DNA of 64,000 nucleotides from Lasiodiplodia sp. COLG20 (lineage: Eukaryota; Ascomycota; Dothideomycetes; Botryosphaeriales; Botryosphaeriaceae), in the NCBI GenBank assembly GCA_009801085.1, contig VNWV01000010.1:558001-622000 (forward strand), read 5' to 3'. Positions 34,732-46,837 of the stretch are shown one piece after another (position 1 is the stretch's first letter; each line of letters opens with the position of its first letter). The notes under the pieces are model-generated. The model made no database searches. It had not been told where the DNA came from and saw nothing but the letters and a program-made list of their open reading frames with translations. The position numbers and the translations under genes were made by a program.

Positions 34732-35873
34732 ATGGCTAATTTGGGATTCGCTGTCACCATGCAGAGTAAGTCACTACCACTCTCGCGCTCCAATACCCTT
34801 TGACTACGGCATAGATTTTCTGCAACGCCAACGCGACATTCTTCGCACGCACGTCGCCGAGCTGAGCAAGTATGCCGCCGTGCTCCGCAAGTATGTCGCT
34901 GCGGCCAAGGAGAAGCTAGCTCCGTTCAAGAACTTCATCGTCCGCGCTTTCGACCTCTCCAAGAGATTTGCTAAATGCGTCTGGTATAAAGGATTCCTGC
35001 CCTTCTTGGGCTATCATCATATATTGATGATCCTCATCGCCATTGCCATAATCCTACTCTGTAAGTCGCTGCCTCACACTCGTGCACTGTATGTACTGAC
35101 CCAGGCCAGCTCTTCTGCTTGCAGGATGCTCCAGCACCTCGCCGCTCATTCCGGGCATCTTCCTCATTAGCATGTACTACAAGTCCTACACTCCCTCCTA
35201 CGACCCGTCTCAGGTCGATCCCGGTGTTACCGCTGCCATTGCCAACAATGTAGGCAATGCCATCCTCGAGGTGCGCGTCGGCTACTTCGGTATCTGCGTC
35301 AACCCCAACGGCGGCGACTTCCTGTGCTCCAACAATGCCACTGCTCTCGCTGAGCAGATCAACGTCGATCAGGATCCGCTGAACCTGATCTGGGTCGCGA
35401 GCACCTTCAAAGACAGCATTGTCTTCCCCTACCTACTGTAAGATCCCCTATTCTCCGAGAGAAACGCGCAAGAATACTGACGCAACGACTCCAGGATCGT
35501 CGCCATCATCCTGGCCTTCATCACCTTCATTCTGCTTGCCACCTTCCCCGGCTGGCACCAAGAGGAGGACGCCACGACCGGTTCCGATGTTGACGTCAAG
35601 CCCTTCCCGTCACGCCCGGTCTCGCAAGTCGCGCTGGCCCTGATCTTCATCTCGTCCATCTTCGTGCTCGTGTCGGTACTCTGGCAGCACACGGCCTCGG
35701 TCGCCGCCGCCACCGTCTCGCAGGATCTGGGCAACGGCAGCATCAGGTCGGGCGTCGGCACCGCCTCCATGGTTCTCGGCTGGTTCGGCTTCGTGCTGCT
35801 CATAATCGTCACCATAGGCCTACTCGTCATGATCTTGAGCATCATCGTCCTCGACAAGCTTACCGACGGTTGA
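34732..35873 (+). CDS. FIG1: Fig1-type calcium regulator/membrane fusion protein
   Basis: Four exons (34732-34765, 34815-35060, 35110-35437, 35495-35873) encode 328 residues. The protein has four membrane helices: one near residues 75-100 (ILMILIAIAIILL), one around IVAIILAFITFILLATF, then VALALIFISSIFVLVSVLW and GFVLLIIVTIGLLVMIL. After the first helix comes the Fig1 hallmark AGCSSTSP, then VGYFGICVNP and QDPLNLIWVASTFKDS in the extracellular loop. Fig1 proteins act in low-affinity calcium entry and cell fusion during mating, and in hyphal growth. Intron 2 has three AG choices within 20 bases; only the middle one keeps the frame and restores AGCSSTSP. Confidence 0.88.
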
Positions 35874-36945
35874 GCGGTTTCGCCCCCTTTCTTCTCGAAA
35901 TAAGGCTTCTTTCTTCTTTTCATTCTTGTTCGGATTTGCCTTGATGAAGGGACTTAGATGGCAGGCGCTTCCACCACCGTCGTCGTCTCCGATATACCCA
36001 TGTTGTCAGCAAACAGCATTTTGTCCCCGAGAAGCATTGCATGATTTCCTATTTTCTTTCTTCTTACTTTCAGCGACTTGCATGCGCCAAGCGATTGACG
36101 ACTTTTCGACCCGGGACCGCTTTGATGCGACCCGGCCCAATTGTCCGAACTTATTACGATCCATTCTGGGGTTTTTCATGTGGAAGAGCAAACGAAACGA
36201 CTGACGAATGTGAATACGGGGAATCACGGTAAACTATGGGGATCACGATGAAAGGAAACTTCTTTTCTTTGGGTTGGGAAACAAATTCTGGATCTTCTAA
36301 GCGAGCGATGAATTGGGTGGGTTGTGGGGAGGCCTTCTTCTTCTGGGATTGATGATGATCATGGCCTTCTTGGGTTTTTTCTTTCTTCTTCCTTCTCGGG
36401 TTAATACTTATTACACCATTCGACAGATGGTCACTTTCTGGAGACAGGTGGGAATTGCACATTTTCAAAGATTCGAAGAGACCGGGCCTGGTTCTCCCTA
36501 GCATTCAAACCTCTCCACTTTTTTCTCTCTTATCTCTCTATTTCCCTTTTCTTTTTCCTTTTTCTATTCAAGCATCACATCATCTCGCATAATGAGGGCG
36601 TTCTAATTTTTCCGGGGTAAACGAAGGTGGGACAGGAGAGGTAGATTGGCTTTTGGATTCGGGTTCATGGGGATGGCTTCCTTGGATTTGGAGAGATACC
36701 ACGACGAACGAACGAAGCCACCTTCTTCAAACGACGCGCGGTACGAGCACAAGTAGCGAATACCTTCAAACAGCAAAAAAGGACGAATTTGAAAAAAAAA
36801 ATTTACAAATCATACCGAGACCGCTGGAAAACGAAAAAAAGAGCGCCATTTTGAATTGTGTGCAACTATTAACTTTGTCATGCTCATCCTCCTAGGTATC
36901 TTTTCATCGATGCTTGATCGGCTTTCCCCTCGCGAATATGGACTA
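35874..36945. other. Convergent intergenic region
   Basis: This is the 3' flank of both the Fig1 gene (plus) and COG3 (minus). It is pyrimidine-rich on the plus strand, with an A-run near 36788. No gene is supported. Confidence 0.5.
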
Positions 36946-39707
36946 CTACGTGCTACTAACACTCCCTCCTTCCTCATCATTGTCACCACCACTCGCTTCC
37001 TCGTCCTCCAGCGCCTGCGCCTGCGCCGCGCCCTCCAACTGCGCGCCCAGCCCAAACTGGCCAACCTTGAACACGCCGGCGCACCATTCAGCAAACACGC
37101 CGGGCTCCCACACCTCGTCCGCCCTGGCCTTGCCCTTGGCCGCCGCGCCAGCACCTCCGGCGGAAGACCTCCTGCCCTCGTCGCCCAGGTGGTCCCAGAA
37201 GGCCTCGTAGTTAGCGACGACCTGCTCGACGACGGCGACGACGAGCGTCTCGCGGGTGCGCAAGTCATCGATATAATCTTCCAGCTTGCCGCGCAGGAAG
37301 TCGACCTCTCGCTCCACAGACTCCCTGACCGTCGCAACGGCCTGCTCCGGCACGAAGCCCTTCTTCTTGGGGCCCGTCTTCTCGGGGGCAACGGCGGCGG
37401 TGACGCGGCCGGCAAAGGCCGAAGTGAAGTCGTTGATGATGGTGCGCAGGCGGCCGTCGAGCTCGGCCTTTGCGTCGAGCATGTTCTCGACGACGCGCGG
37501 CAGCAGCGAGCCGCCGACGAGCCCGCGCACGAGGTTGGCCGGGTTGAAGAGGCCGCCGCGCTCGCGCAGCTCGTAGAAGGTCGACGTGACCGACGAGAAG
37601 TCGAGCGAGACGTCCTGCGACACGAACTCGATGTCGAAGGCCACGATCTGCTGCTTGAGCAGGAGCAGGTGCTTGATCAGGAAGAGCTGCGAGTCCGTCG
37701 GCGAGTGCCGCGCCGAGATCTGAGAGGCTGCCGTGTAGAGGGAGAGGGTGGTTTGGTGGACGATTTGGTGGGCGAGGTCGTCGAAGACGGTGGACTAAGG
37801 GGGGTGGTGGTTAGAAGTTTTGGGGGGCGTGTGCGTGAATTTGAGGATTCTTACGTTTACGAGGCGGTAGATTTTGCTGAGCAGCCAGATGGCTTTGCGG
37901 AGCGTAGGGTACCAGTCCTTGAATGCAGCTTCCGCGTTGAAGGCCCAGCGCGAATCTCCCTCTTCGTCCTCCAATCCCGCTGGGATCATCATCGGCCCGT
38001 TCGTAGTCTTCTTTCCTGATAGCACAGGGCCTGTCTTCTCGCTTTCGGAAGGCCTCCGGTGGCGGGATGCGTAATCCAGGTCCTCCGGCCTGGGCTTATA
38101 GTACTCGATCTCGTCTCGTAGGATGGTCAGAGTAAGGAAGACCAATCTCGTTTGGGCATCTTCTAATGCGGGGAGGATCAGATTGGGGAAGTTGAGCCGT
38201 ACCGACTCGACTGGCTCATACTCTTCCTCCTCCTCTTCCATGTACCGGGTCTGGATCAGGGTGCAAAGCTCGCAGAGTTTTACCAATTGTGTTTCATGGA
38301 TGGTGCGTGGTCGTAAATAGTCGTAGAAAGGTTCCATGATACTCTCCAGAAAATCGTACACGCCACCCTCGCCCACGAACCATTCTCCCCACAGTCCGTA
38401 CTCATCGAAGCAAATACCACGGATGTAGCTAATACTGCTCCTTGCGAATGTGACCAAGTCCTTCGACGAGCTAGGTGCCAACGATATTTCCGCCATCTTC
38501 TTTGCGATCAAGGGGAGTATCAACCTTCCACGAGTTGCCGAGTAGCTTTGGTAGAGTTCATTCATCAAGCTCTGATACTCTGGCTCCGCATCGGGGTCTG
38601 CATCGGCTGGTAATACAGCTCTTTTCTGGATTTCCAAGCCCAACTCCTTCAACTCTGCGGCACCGACGCGGAATTTGGCATAAAGCAAAGCGGACATTGT
38701 CGTATCATTCAATTGGCGGTCCGCTATCCTTTTTGAGACATCGGCTGCAATCTCGCGAAGGGTATTGGTGAAGTGGACTCGGATGAGAGACAGCGCGCGC
38801 GTAAGCAGGAGACGGTAGCGAGAGCGGTATGTGGCAGACTCGCTGTGGGTAGGATGCGCCATCATATAGTCTATGCAGCTGTCCAAATTGAGCAGCATTT
38901 CGGTGAAGCCCTCTGCGCGAACGAAGTTGGTTGCTCCAGGAGCGTTAAGTCTCCTTGTGGTGGGCTCAAGGTATGTGTAATATTGAAGGTTCTCGGCGAT
39001 GCCGTCGGCAAGCTTCGTAACGCGCTTCTGGTCTGCTATTAACCCTTCGCATTGGCTTTGGAAGGTCGTTGTCTGCGCAGCCACAGCCTTGAAGGAGTCG
39101 GAGAGGGCGGACAGGAGGTCAAGTGCGGACGATGTGCTCTCCAGCAGGGAATCGAGGTGTCGGTGGGACAAGTGGAGCTGATCGCGGTACAGCCTGGGAT
39201 ATCACAGTTCGTAAGCACATATCGCAGCATATTCCGCGCGTAAGGAGCGCATACTGATACTCTTCGTGGCTTGCGTCCAGCAGCTCGTCGCTGATGCCAT
39301 TGTACCAGTCGCCGAAATCCAGCTCGGTCTTCAGCTGATCTCTCGAGCGCTTCTTGAGCTTCTGCTTCTCGAGGTCGCGCTCCTTCTTTATATGGGCCCT
39401 TGCGACATCGTAGAAGTCGCTGAACGATTTGGCGCGGCGGGCGACGGTGGCCTGCGGGGGCCCATTATCCTCCTCAGGCTCCTCGACTATGTCCGGAATG
39501 GCTTCTACGGGATCGACGTCAGCCTGGTTGCTCTCCTGTGTGCACAAGCATCAATAATACCATCGGCGCGGGCGCGTGAGGGAGGGCTCGGCTTACATTG
39601 GGCTGCTTGAGGAGCGAAACACGGCGGCGGTGGCCGGTGGGCCTGGGCTTCTCGGGCTCGCGATGGTGCTCCGGGACAATGCCGCTGATCCAGGCATCCT
39701 CGTACAT
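36946..39707 (-). CDS. COG3: Conserved oligomeric Golgi complex subunit 3 (Sec34)
   Basis: Four exons (39707-39597, 39535-39255, 39193-37855, 37794-36946) encode 859 residues. COG tethers vesicles for retrograde transport within the Golgi, and COG3 belongs to lobe A. The Sec34 signature begins in exon 2-3: EEYQLYRDQLHLSHRHLDSL, then LLNLDSCIDYMMAHPTH, FTNTLREIAADVSKRI and YMEEEEEEYEPVES. The C-terminal half carries LIKHLLLLKQQIVAFDIEFV and ERGGLFNPANLV. All three introns are 60-61 bases with good donors. Length is close to yeast Sec34 (801 residues). The first exon is short and charged, as is usual in fungal orthologs. Confidence 0.93.
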
Positions 39708-40064
39708 GGTGGGCGCGGAGTGGTGGTGCCTGGATTCGCGCAGCTCTGAGCTGTGGGATACTGGTGCTGCACACCTGGTCAGTTGGCCATGAGCCGCCCA
39801 AGCTTCGGGGCGGAAATCGGAGGCGGCGGGGCGGGCGGCCAGCGCCGAGCCTGCAGGGATGGCCTCCGCCCCGAGGCCTGGGCGGCCGATGCGCCAAAGA
39901 TTTGGTGACGTTCGCGACTGTCGCCGTCCTCTCGACCGTCAGCACAGCGCTCGTCCAGGCCTGCGGCTCGAAAAGTTCGGTGCTTAGAGGCATGTTCCCG
40001 TCCTAAGTTTGCGACACCATCTACCCCGCAATTGTCCACGCCCGCAACTCTATCAAGCGCCATC
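39708..40064. other. Bidirectional promoter between COG3 and Fmp25
   Basis: Only 357 bases separate the two divergent start codons. The sequence is GC-rich without a clear TATA box, as expected for housekeeping pairs. Confidence 0.55.
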
Positions 40065-41855
40065 ATGCTGCCCACGCGCTGTCTTCGCCAATCCGCGCGC
40101 GGCATTAATAAGGCGGCAGCTCGCAGTAAGCTCAGAGCTTCTCACGCCCGCTCTGCCGCCACCACCACCACTCCGTCGCCTCGCAAGCCCATTCCTCGCT
40201 CAATTATCGTCCTCACCTCGGTCGGTACCGCGGCTGCTATTTACCAGTACCTGGCCGGCAACCAGATTCATCGCAATGTCTACGCCGAATCTCCCGAGGA
40301 GCCCGAGCTCGTCTTTGAGAAACCCAGGAAGGCTGCCCATTCGAAGGAGGAGAACAGAGACATAATTAGCTCCCAGCACCTGCAGGTCAAGAGGAGCTGG
40401 GAAAATCCTGGCGTCTATGCCTGGGGCTCCAATGATGGCAAAGTTGTTGCGCCCGACAGTCAGGAAAGGCACATCAAGACGCCGCGCCGCCTCAAGTTCT
40501 TCGATGGTCTTTTACTACGTGACGTGAAGCTGGACCGTTTCTTCGGAGCCGCTATCAACGAGAAAGGCGACTTGCTGCAATGGGGCACTGCCTATGACAA
40601 GGATTGCGTGACGCCAGCAGTCACGCTGAGGGGGAAAGATTTAAAGTCTTTGACTCTGTCTAAGGACCGCATCATTGCCCTTGGGTCCAATGGCAAGGTA
40701 TATTCAATTCCCGTGTCTAAGGAAGAGCAGAAGACTGGCAAGAAGCCGTCTGAGGGCAGCTGGATCCCCTTCTGGAGCTCCAGCGCGTCAATTAGCTACC
40801 GCACAATTGAGCCCGCGAACCTCAAGTCAGGCGAAAAGATTACCGCCATTGCTGGTGGAATGGAGCACGTGCTTCTCCTCACTTCAAAGGGCCGTGTCTT
40901 TTCCTCCGCTTCCAGCGCCCTCGATTATCCCAGCAAAGGCCAACTTGGTATTCCCGGCCTGACCTGGCAGACCCGTCCACAGGGTGCATACGACACTCCC
41001 CATGAGATCACTACCCTCAGGGGTTTTGACATGGCCAAGATTGCCGCCGGAGACTACCACAGCGTCGCCTCCGACAAAGAAGGTCGTGTATTCAGCTTCG
41101 GCGACAACTCATTCGGCCAATTGGGCGTCGCGTACAACTCAGAAGTCTCCTTCGTCGACAACCCCTCCCTAGTCCCCATCTCGAACCTCTACCGTGGCAC
41201 CGGCCTCGTCCCCAAGGTCACCGGCGTCGCTGCCGGCGGCAACAACACCTACTTCACCGTCGACGCGACGCGCGTCTCCAACCCAGGCGCCGACGACTCG
41301 ACGCTCGCACGCCGCAACCTCGGCAACGTCACGGCTGACGCGTGGGCGTGCGGCCAGGGCATCTGGGGAGGCTTGGGTAACGGCCGGTGGACGCACATGC
41401 AGGACTCGCCCGTCAAGATCCCAGCCTTCTCGGGCCTGTTCGAGTACGACGAACAGACGAACTCGGTCGTGCCGATCCGCCTGTCGCAGTTCGCCGTCGG
41501 TCAGAACCACGTCGCCGCCGTCATGCACAACATCGCCCACCTGACGACCGGCACCGTCGGCACCAACAGCCGCAGCGACCGCGAGTCCGAAAACGAGACC
41601 AACTGGGGCGCCGACATCCTGTTCTTCGGCAACAATGAGCACTTCCAGATTGGCACCGGCAAGCGCAACAACATCAGCACCCCCGTCTACATCCAGCCGC
41701 TGGATCAGCTGGCCGAGAGGAAGATCAGGGGCAAGGAGGAGCATAGGTTCCAGATCACGCCGAAGAAGAAGGTCAAGTTGAATGGGAAATGGGTCGAGTT
41801 GGAGCAGAGGGTTGAGTGCGGAAGGGGCGTAACGGCGGTTTACTCTGGTGTGTAG
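40065..41855 (+). CDS. FMP25: Mitochondrial RCC1-repeat protein, Fmp25-like
   Basis: This is a single-exon protein of 596 residues. The N-terminus (LPTRCLRQSARGINKAAARS) is basic and lacks acids, as in a mitochondrial presequence, and is followed by one membrane helix (SIIVLTSVGTAAAIYQYLAG). RCC1-type repeats follow: GVYAWGSNDGKV, GGMEHVLLLTSKGRVFS, AGDYHSVASDKEGRVFSFGD, NSFGQLGV and DILFFGNNEHFQIGTG. Yeast Fmp25 is an inner-membrane protein needed for respiratory complex III assembly; that role is carried over by similarity. The ATG was preferred to an upstream TTG because it begins the presequence. Confidence 0.88.
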   Translation: MLPTRCLRQSARGINKAAARSKLRASHARSAATTTTPSPRKPIPRSIIVLTSVGTAAAIYQYLAGNQIHRNVYAESPEEPELVFEKPRKAAHSKEENRDIISSQHLQVKRSWENPGVYAWGSNDGKVVAPDSQERHIKTPRRLKFFDGLLLRDVKLDRFFGAAINEKGDLLQWGTAYDKDCVTPAVTLRGKDLKSLTLSKDRIIALGSNGKVYSIPVSKEEQKTGKKPSEGSWIPFWSSSASISYRTIEPANLKSGEKITAIAGGMEHVLLLTSKGRVFSSASSALDYPSKGQLGIPGLTWQTRPQGAYDTPHEITTLRGFDMAKIAAGDYHSVASDKEGRVFSFGDNSFGQLGVAYNSEVSFVDNPSLVPISNLYRGTGLVPKVTGVAAGGNNTYFTVDATRVSNPGADDSTLARRNLGNVTADAWACGQGIWGGLGNGRWTHMQDSPVKIPAFSGLFEYDEQTNSVVPIRLSQFAVGQNHVAAVMHNIAHLTTGTVGTNSRSDRESENETNWGADILFFGNNEHFQIGTGKRNNISTPVYIQPLDQLAERKIRGKEEHRFQITPKKKVKLNGKWVELEQRVECGRGVTAVYSGV

Positions 41856-42579
41856 GACGTGAAAGGATTGTAAGTATAGGAAACCATGTACTTGGGCGTT
41901 TGGTGTGAGTTGGGTATAATTGGCCCTGGACGCATGATCGCTGCTCACATATAATATAAAAAAAGGGAAATGGAAGCAAATATGTTAACTACCTTTCTCT
42001 CGCATACTGCCTTGTCCAAATCAGTGTCTCTCCAGAACCCAGCATTGATCCAGCATGGAGAGGAGAGCTGATGCAACTGCCAAAGTTCTTGCTCTCTACA
42101 ATTGCGATGGCCTTTTAGAAGTCGCATCTCTACTCAGACGCAGAAATGTAGAGCGACAGAGGACATGTGGTCCGTGCATCCCATCAGCCTTCTAAATCGC
42201 ACCGAGCCAGCGCAAAATTGCAAAACTTGCAGCTCAGCAGAAGGAGCAGAAAGCCTGCCGGGGAAATACAACTAAAATTGGTCTTCGCCCCCAGATACTC
42301 GTTGAATGATGTTTTATCACATCTTATGTGTGTATTGTCCATCAGTCGCTAAATTCTTCGTCGAAAGCGGCCCCGTCACACTTCAGCACCACACCCGCAG
42401 TCTACGGTCAGATGCACTTCTACATTGTGAGTCTGTGCTTTCAGGTCTTGCGAATCATTTTGTGATATTTTAGAGGCGCGAAATCCTCGCTAGCGTCGAC
42501 AGTTCAGCCCAGCGCAGGCCCCTTCCCCATAATCATGTCTATATAATTTTTTTACTGAAGAGAACCTTCACAATGACCA
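41856..42579. other. Intergenic spacer
   Basis: This covers the 3' flank of the Fmp25-like gene and the 5' flank of the tRNA gene. No gene is supported. Confidence 0.5.
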
Positions 42580-42668
42580 GGGCGCTTGGTCTAGGGGTAT
42601 GATTTTCGCTTCGCATCAATAAAACGAGCTCATGTGAAAGGTCGTGGGTTCAATTCCCACAGCGTCCA
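42580..42668 (+). tRNA. tRNA-Ala(CGC) with a 17-base intron
   Basis: The acceptor stem pairs GGGCGCT with AGCGTCC and keeps the G3:U70 wobble pair, the main alanine identity signal. The anticodon stem pairs TTCGC with GTGAA around a loop with anticodon CGC (42612-42614). An intron of 17 bases (42616-42632) follows position 37, the usual site. The T arm is GTGGG-TTCAATT-CCCAC, with discriminator base A. The D-arm region reads GGTCTAGGGGTATGATT. A T-run follows directly. Confidence 0.93.
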
Positions 42669-43125
42669 GTCTTTTTGCTTTTTGAGCTCCTTCTGCATGC
42701 TGTTTTGCGGTTGCAAGGTGGCGCAGACCTTCAGAAAGGTCTGCGGAACGTTTTAAACTACAATCGGTCTCCTGAAAAGAATGTTCATCTTGACGCATCG
42801 ACAGAGTGAGTGAGTGTAGTGCAAGATGATTGAGCGAACAGTTACGAGTACTAAGCGGCAATGGATCGGTTCTGCATTCGCTTGTCAATCCACAGGAACA
42901 TTAAGAATTGATGTATTCAGGCAATATGATTATGCTTTAAGTGTTCGCAATGTAGCGTCTGCCCCTTTCCGTCAACAACTGTGGTCCTGCCAACCGTTGT
43001 TATCGGGAAGCCTTTCTTCCGTCTGATTATATATACATGAATTGGTTTTTTTTGGCAAAAAAAAAAAAAAAAAACACTCTGAGTCCCTGATAAAGTCTCC
43101 TCCAGTTGTCGTACGCGCGATACAA
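42669..43125. other. Spacer between tRNA and the first TM-paralog gene
   Basis: An 18-base A-run lies near 43057. Apart from the pol III terminator I see no functional element. Confidence 0.45.
42672..42676 (+). terminator. RNA polymerase III terminator of tRNA-Ala
   Basis: TTTTT begins four bases after the discriminator base; a second T-run follows a few bases later. Confidence 0.8.
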
Positions 43126-43604
43126 TCACACGTTAGCGCTGATTACTATAATCTGGGGCCGCTGTAGCTTTGCTATCTCTTCCCAATCTGCCATCTCTAC
43201 CATAGATGCCTCAAAGGGTGATAGATATGATGATAGGCAAATGATCGCCTCGGTATCTTGCTCTAGTCACTTCGTCAGCGTGTAATCCAATAAAGTGGTG
43301 GTTACATCCTCCATTCAACGTGAACCCAACCTACCTACCTTGCTGCTCTTGATTCCGAGGAATACGAAGAAAGAAGGTCATGTACCGGGTACATCTTCTT
43401 ATGTACTCGTTGTGGCGATAGCAATACCCAAGAAATGGTATCACCAACATAACGAAGAGAGACGCAAGAGCGAATACAGCCTCGAGAGACCATCCTCCAC
43501 CAGATTGGTGGGCATCCGGTGACCTGATTGGCTGAGTATCTAGACCAATTGTTAGCGTTCGGAAGCGCAAAATGCTGAATAACCACTGTACCGTTGGTGA
43601 GCAT
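43126..43604 (-). CDS. Tandem single-TM family protein, copy 1 (unrecognised family)
   Basis: I do not recognise this family. Three exons (43604-43592, 43539-43339, 43262-43126), both introns in phase 1, give 116 residues. A short Ser/Pro-rich N-terminus ends in GGGWSLEAVF. A membrane helix follows (VFALASLFVMLVIPFLGYCY), then basic residues (RHNEYIRR), which predict a cytosolic C-terminus. The last exon carries TEAIICLSSYLSPFEASMVE and ADWEEIAKLQR. The same exon layout and motifs recur in the copies at 46013, 47667 and 49460. Intron 1 has a CGCTAAC branch site. The first exon is tiny and the true start may lie further upstream. Confidence 0.6.
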
Positions 43605-46012
43605 TTTCTGTGCGCCGGAGCTGATTCCCAACACAGGTGTGATCTTCCGATGGCACGAATATATATCTGGACAGGCCGGAGAGTTTTCTTGTCCGCAGGC
43701 CGCTCAGGCAAGACGTGGCTGAGTGCGCGGCCATTGGCTTCAATTGGCCGGCAGCCATCCAAAGAGGCGCACGCTGTTGTCAGCCTCTTTTCTTGGATGA
43801 CGCATGCCATATACCTCGGCAGCCGCGGACAATCCGGGAAATGTAGGTGACAAGAGGAACCCTGTGGCTTACACGTTACATTGTAACTTACAGGCCAGAC
43901 CATCCTAACTAAGTAGGCGCGTGCCCATGTTATTTCCCCTCCATAAATTGCCTTTAAGATGTCCGAGAGGAAGGAGAGACGCGTTAAGTTCTCTATATTT
44001 ACTAAGCAGTCTTCCAAGGCAAAATCCATACGCTTAAGGCTATAAACACTATAATTCTGTTAAAAATCAAGTAGCTGCTTAGCGATTTAGTCACTGACAA
44101 GCAAGTAAGCCGGCTTATGCATAAAAACACCACCAGATCAGAAGTCCACTCCCATAGTCATATCCACTTCTACACCCTTTACTTGTAAATCCGGATCCAG
44201 CTTGTTTCTCTGGTTAAAATTCAGCAAACTCACCATTGGCCATGAGAGACTTCAAGACTGAGTACGAGTTGTGTGTCTTTGTATGTACCTATGGTTTACA
44301 CGAGGGCCCTGTTGAACGAAATAGAGGATTCCGATAAGTCGAGAAACCGGCGCTCCCAATATTTACAAACCAGAGTGGTGCGATTCTGCAGAAATGCGCC
44401 AGCCTTTCATCTTTTCCAAGGAACTGCCTCCGGTCCAAGCCTTATGGTGAAGTGAGTGTAGCGTATTCCAAGAAAGTGCGTAGTTTAGGCAGGGACGTGT
44501 ACAAGCACATGATGAATACCCATTGGGGTGTGTATATGTAGGGGGAAATATTTCTCTCGAATGACATTACAGAGCTGAGGACGAAAAGAAAGAAGGTAGT
44601 ACTGCAGTGACTATGAAGCGGCTTGGAAGCGACCCAAAAAACAGCGATGTCTCATCGGTAAGGCCAATCACAAGCCTTAGATCTGACCGGTGATGCCTGG
44701 GACGACGGGCTGTGTATTCCCTGGCGTGGCTGTCCCCTCTGTGTATGGAGCCAATGGGAAGCGCCCCGGGGCGGATGGCACGCTACTGATCGGCGACGCC
44801 GGGCATGTGGATTGGTTCGAGGCGTCAGCGAGCATCGTCATTCTTCAGTGAACTAAGCACACAGCCACTAGAAATATGCAAGCTCCCGGGAGTTGGTACA
44901 ATACATCATGAATCTTCGTGTCCACTGCTTGTTCTGAACCGTAAATAGGAAATTAAACTAAATATCTCTTAACTCAAAGAGAAGCCTAACCCTCTCTAGT
45001 GTTTTGGTACATGAAAGTTAAGTAAGTCTCTGGTAAATATTTACATGGAGAATTCAGGCGCTACCTCGGGTTCAAGATTGTCGAACGAATTTAAGTGTGA
45101 ATCTCCGAATATACCTCGTCCTGGGACAATACCATTGAAGAATATACTTAGTGCCAGGAAGAATTACTATCAAGTACTTATTTGGACGCGTATGTGACTA
45201 CCAGCCAGCACCCCGGCAAGCGGCGTGCCATAAACGGCGCCATGCATGCGACCCCGCCACATGGGCGGACGCGGAATGCTCCACAGCGCGCTCGCCTCGG
45301 GCACCAATTTGTTCCGCCGGCGATTTCTTACTCGGGGTCGGGCGGCCTCTGCTTCTTACAGCTGAGACGCTCTCGCCGCTTCGTCGCCGAATTCTCTTCC
45401 AAACATCAGGTTACAACACATACAACGTAGTGCTACTAGAATAAGAAATCAACACCATCAGCCTACTAAGCTACAATACTACCAACCGCAGAGCCATGCC
45501 GGCATCTCCGACGTTGGATGAATGGGTGCGCGTGCAACACTGCTGGCCCGCAACCTCGGCCGGCCGTTGCTGGCGCGCCCAGATTCTCAGAACGTATGGC
45601 TGCTCATCCGCACAGCCACTCGTACCTAGTGCTGTGGCGTCATTGCTAGAGCTTGGCATTGGCGGTGTAACGCCGTCACCATCGCGGTCGTTGTTTACGT
45701 CGTCGCCGCTGCTGCCCCCTCCCGCAGCCTAACACTCCGTTAAGGTGACCGTGGCGAAGTTGCCTCCCGCGCACTGGTGAGTTAGCCGCATTGAGACCGA
45801 TATATGCATACATGCAACTTTTCAGATCAGGTCTTTCACAAAGGAGCTTTCATTGCTACCTCAGTCCCTCTATATTTGCTCTTAACCGCCGTTGATGTGC
45901 ACCAAGTATTCAACCATATGTTCTAAGCCCTAGGCATAATCTGGATGTCGATGGACTCCATACCTACGGTACATTGTTCTGGTTCAAAGAACATTCCCAA
46001 TACCCATTTTTG
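43605..46012. other. Gene-poor region
   Basis: Frames here, including 43331-44029 minus read upstream of the first paralog and 45151-45444 plus, show no domain. Base composition varies, with AT-richer sequence at 44000-45100. No gene is supported. Confidence 0.4.
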
Positions 46013-46536
46013 CTAATCAGGAAGCGCCAGAGCAGAGTGATCACGGCGGCGCCGAAGGACAAGGACGGCAACGTCTTCCCAAGCACTTTGCGCCAACTGC
46101 GCTTCATCTCTTGGGGATATGCCAGCATTGTACATCGGGAGCGTAATTTGACCAGAATGCCGGATGCGGTTCGCAGGCCAAGACAAGACGGCCCATCCTA
46201 TGTGCAGTCAGGAAAACCGTTTGCAGAACCAATCAACGATCAGGGAGCGAAAGACCTCTCCAAAAGACTGTCTGAAATATTTGGCACGGATGATTGCCGA
46301 TATTCAGGATGAATGTCCGTATGTGGCTGTTGCGGCGGAAACAATATGTGACTGACGGTATGGCTGCCATCACCACGAGAGAGACCAGTGCTAGTTTGGC
46401 TTCAGTAGACAATCCACTGGAACGATTTCTTTCTGTTGATCGAAATGTTTGAGTGCCTGTTGTGGAATTATCATCAGCAAGCTCGTCACCGCGGAAGTAT
46501 TGGGTGGCCATATAAAGTAGAGTAGTTACCATTCAT
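46013..46536 (-). CDS. Tandem single-TM family protein, copy 2 (unrecognised family)
   Basis: Three proposed exons (46536-46530, 46456-46256, 46197-46013), joined in phase 1 at both introns, give 130 residues. The central exon reads GTQTFRSTERNRSSGLSTEA, followed by the helix KLALVSLVVMAAIPSVTYC and FRR. The last exon holds MYNAGISPRDEAQLAQSAW and EDVAVLVLRRRRD, closely like copy 4. Intron 1 has a GTAACT donor and a GCTGATGAT branch; intron 2 has a CCTGAC branch and CATAG acceptor but a weak GTCTTT donor. That donor, and a start exon of only seven bases, are the weakest parts of the model. Confidence 0.55.
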
Positions 46537-46837
46537 GAAGGGTAATGTTGAGATTCCTTCTCAATCTGCTTCTGATAAAGATAATGGCAATTTGTTGTGG
46601 TGATATATTTTAATAGAATGCGGGAGAGGCTGACAGGGGGATGTGGACTGCCTGGCGACTTGTCGCGTTTGCACTTGTAATTACGTAGTGCATTTCAAAT
46701 GGACCATCATACTCATAGAAACTTAAAAGCCCCCCTACAGAGGTATTTGCTCTAAAATGCGCTAGGCGAAATGACATACTGGCTACTGAAATTACTATAA
46801 ATAGACTTGGTGGGCAGTTTGATAGACGGAAATTTGG

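Noticed and set aside
43331..44029. 232-codon minus-strand frame read as one protein
   Set aside because: It reads through intron 1 of paralog 1 and the upstream part has no family support; the spliced model agrees with the other three copies.
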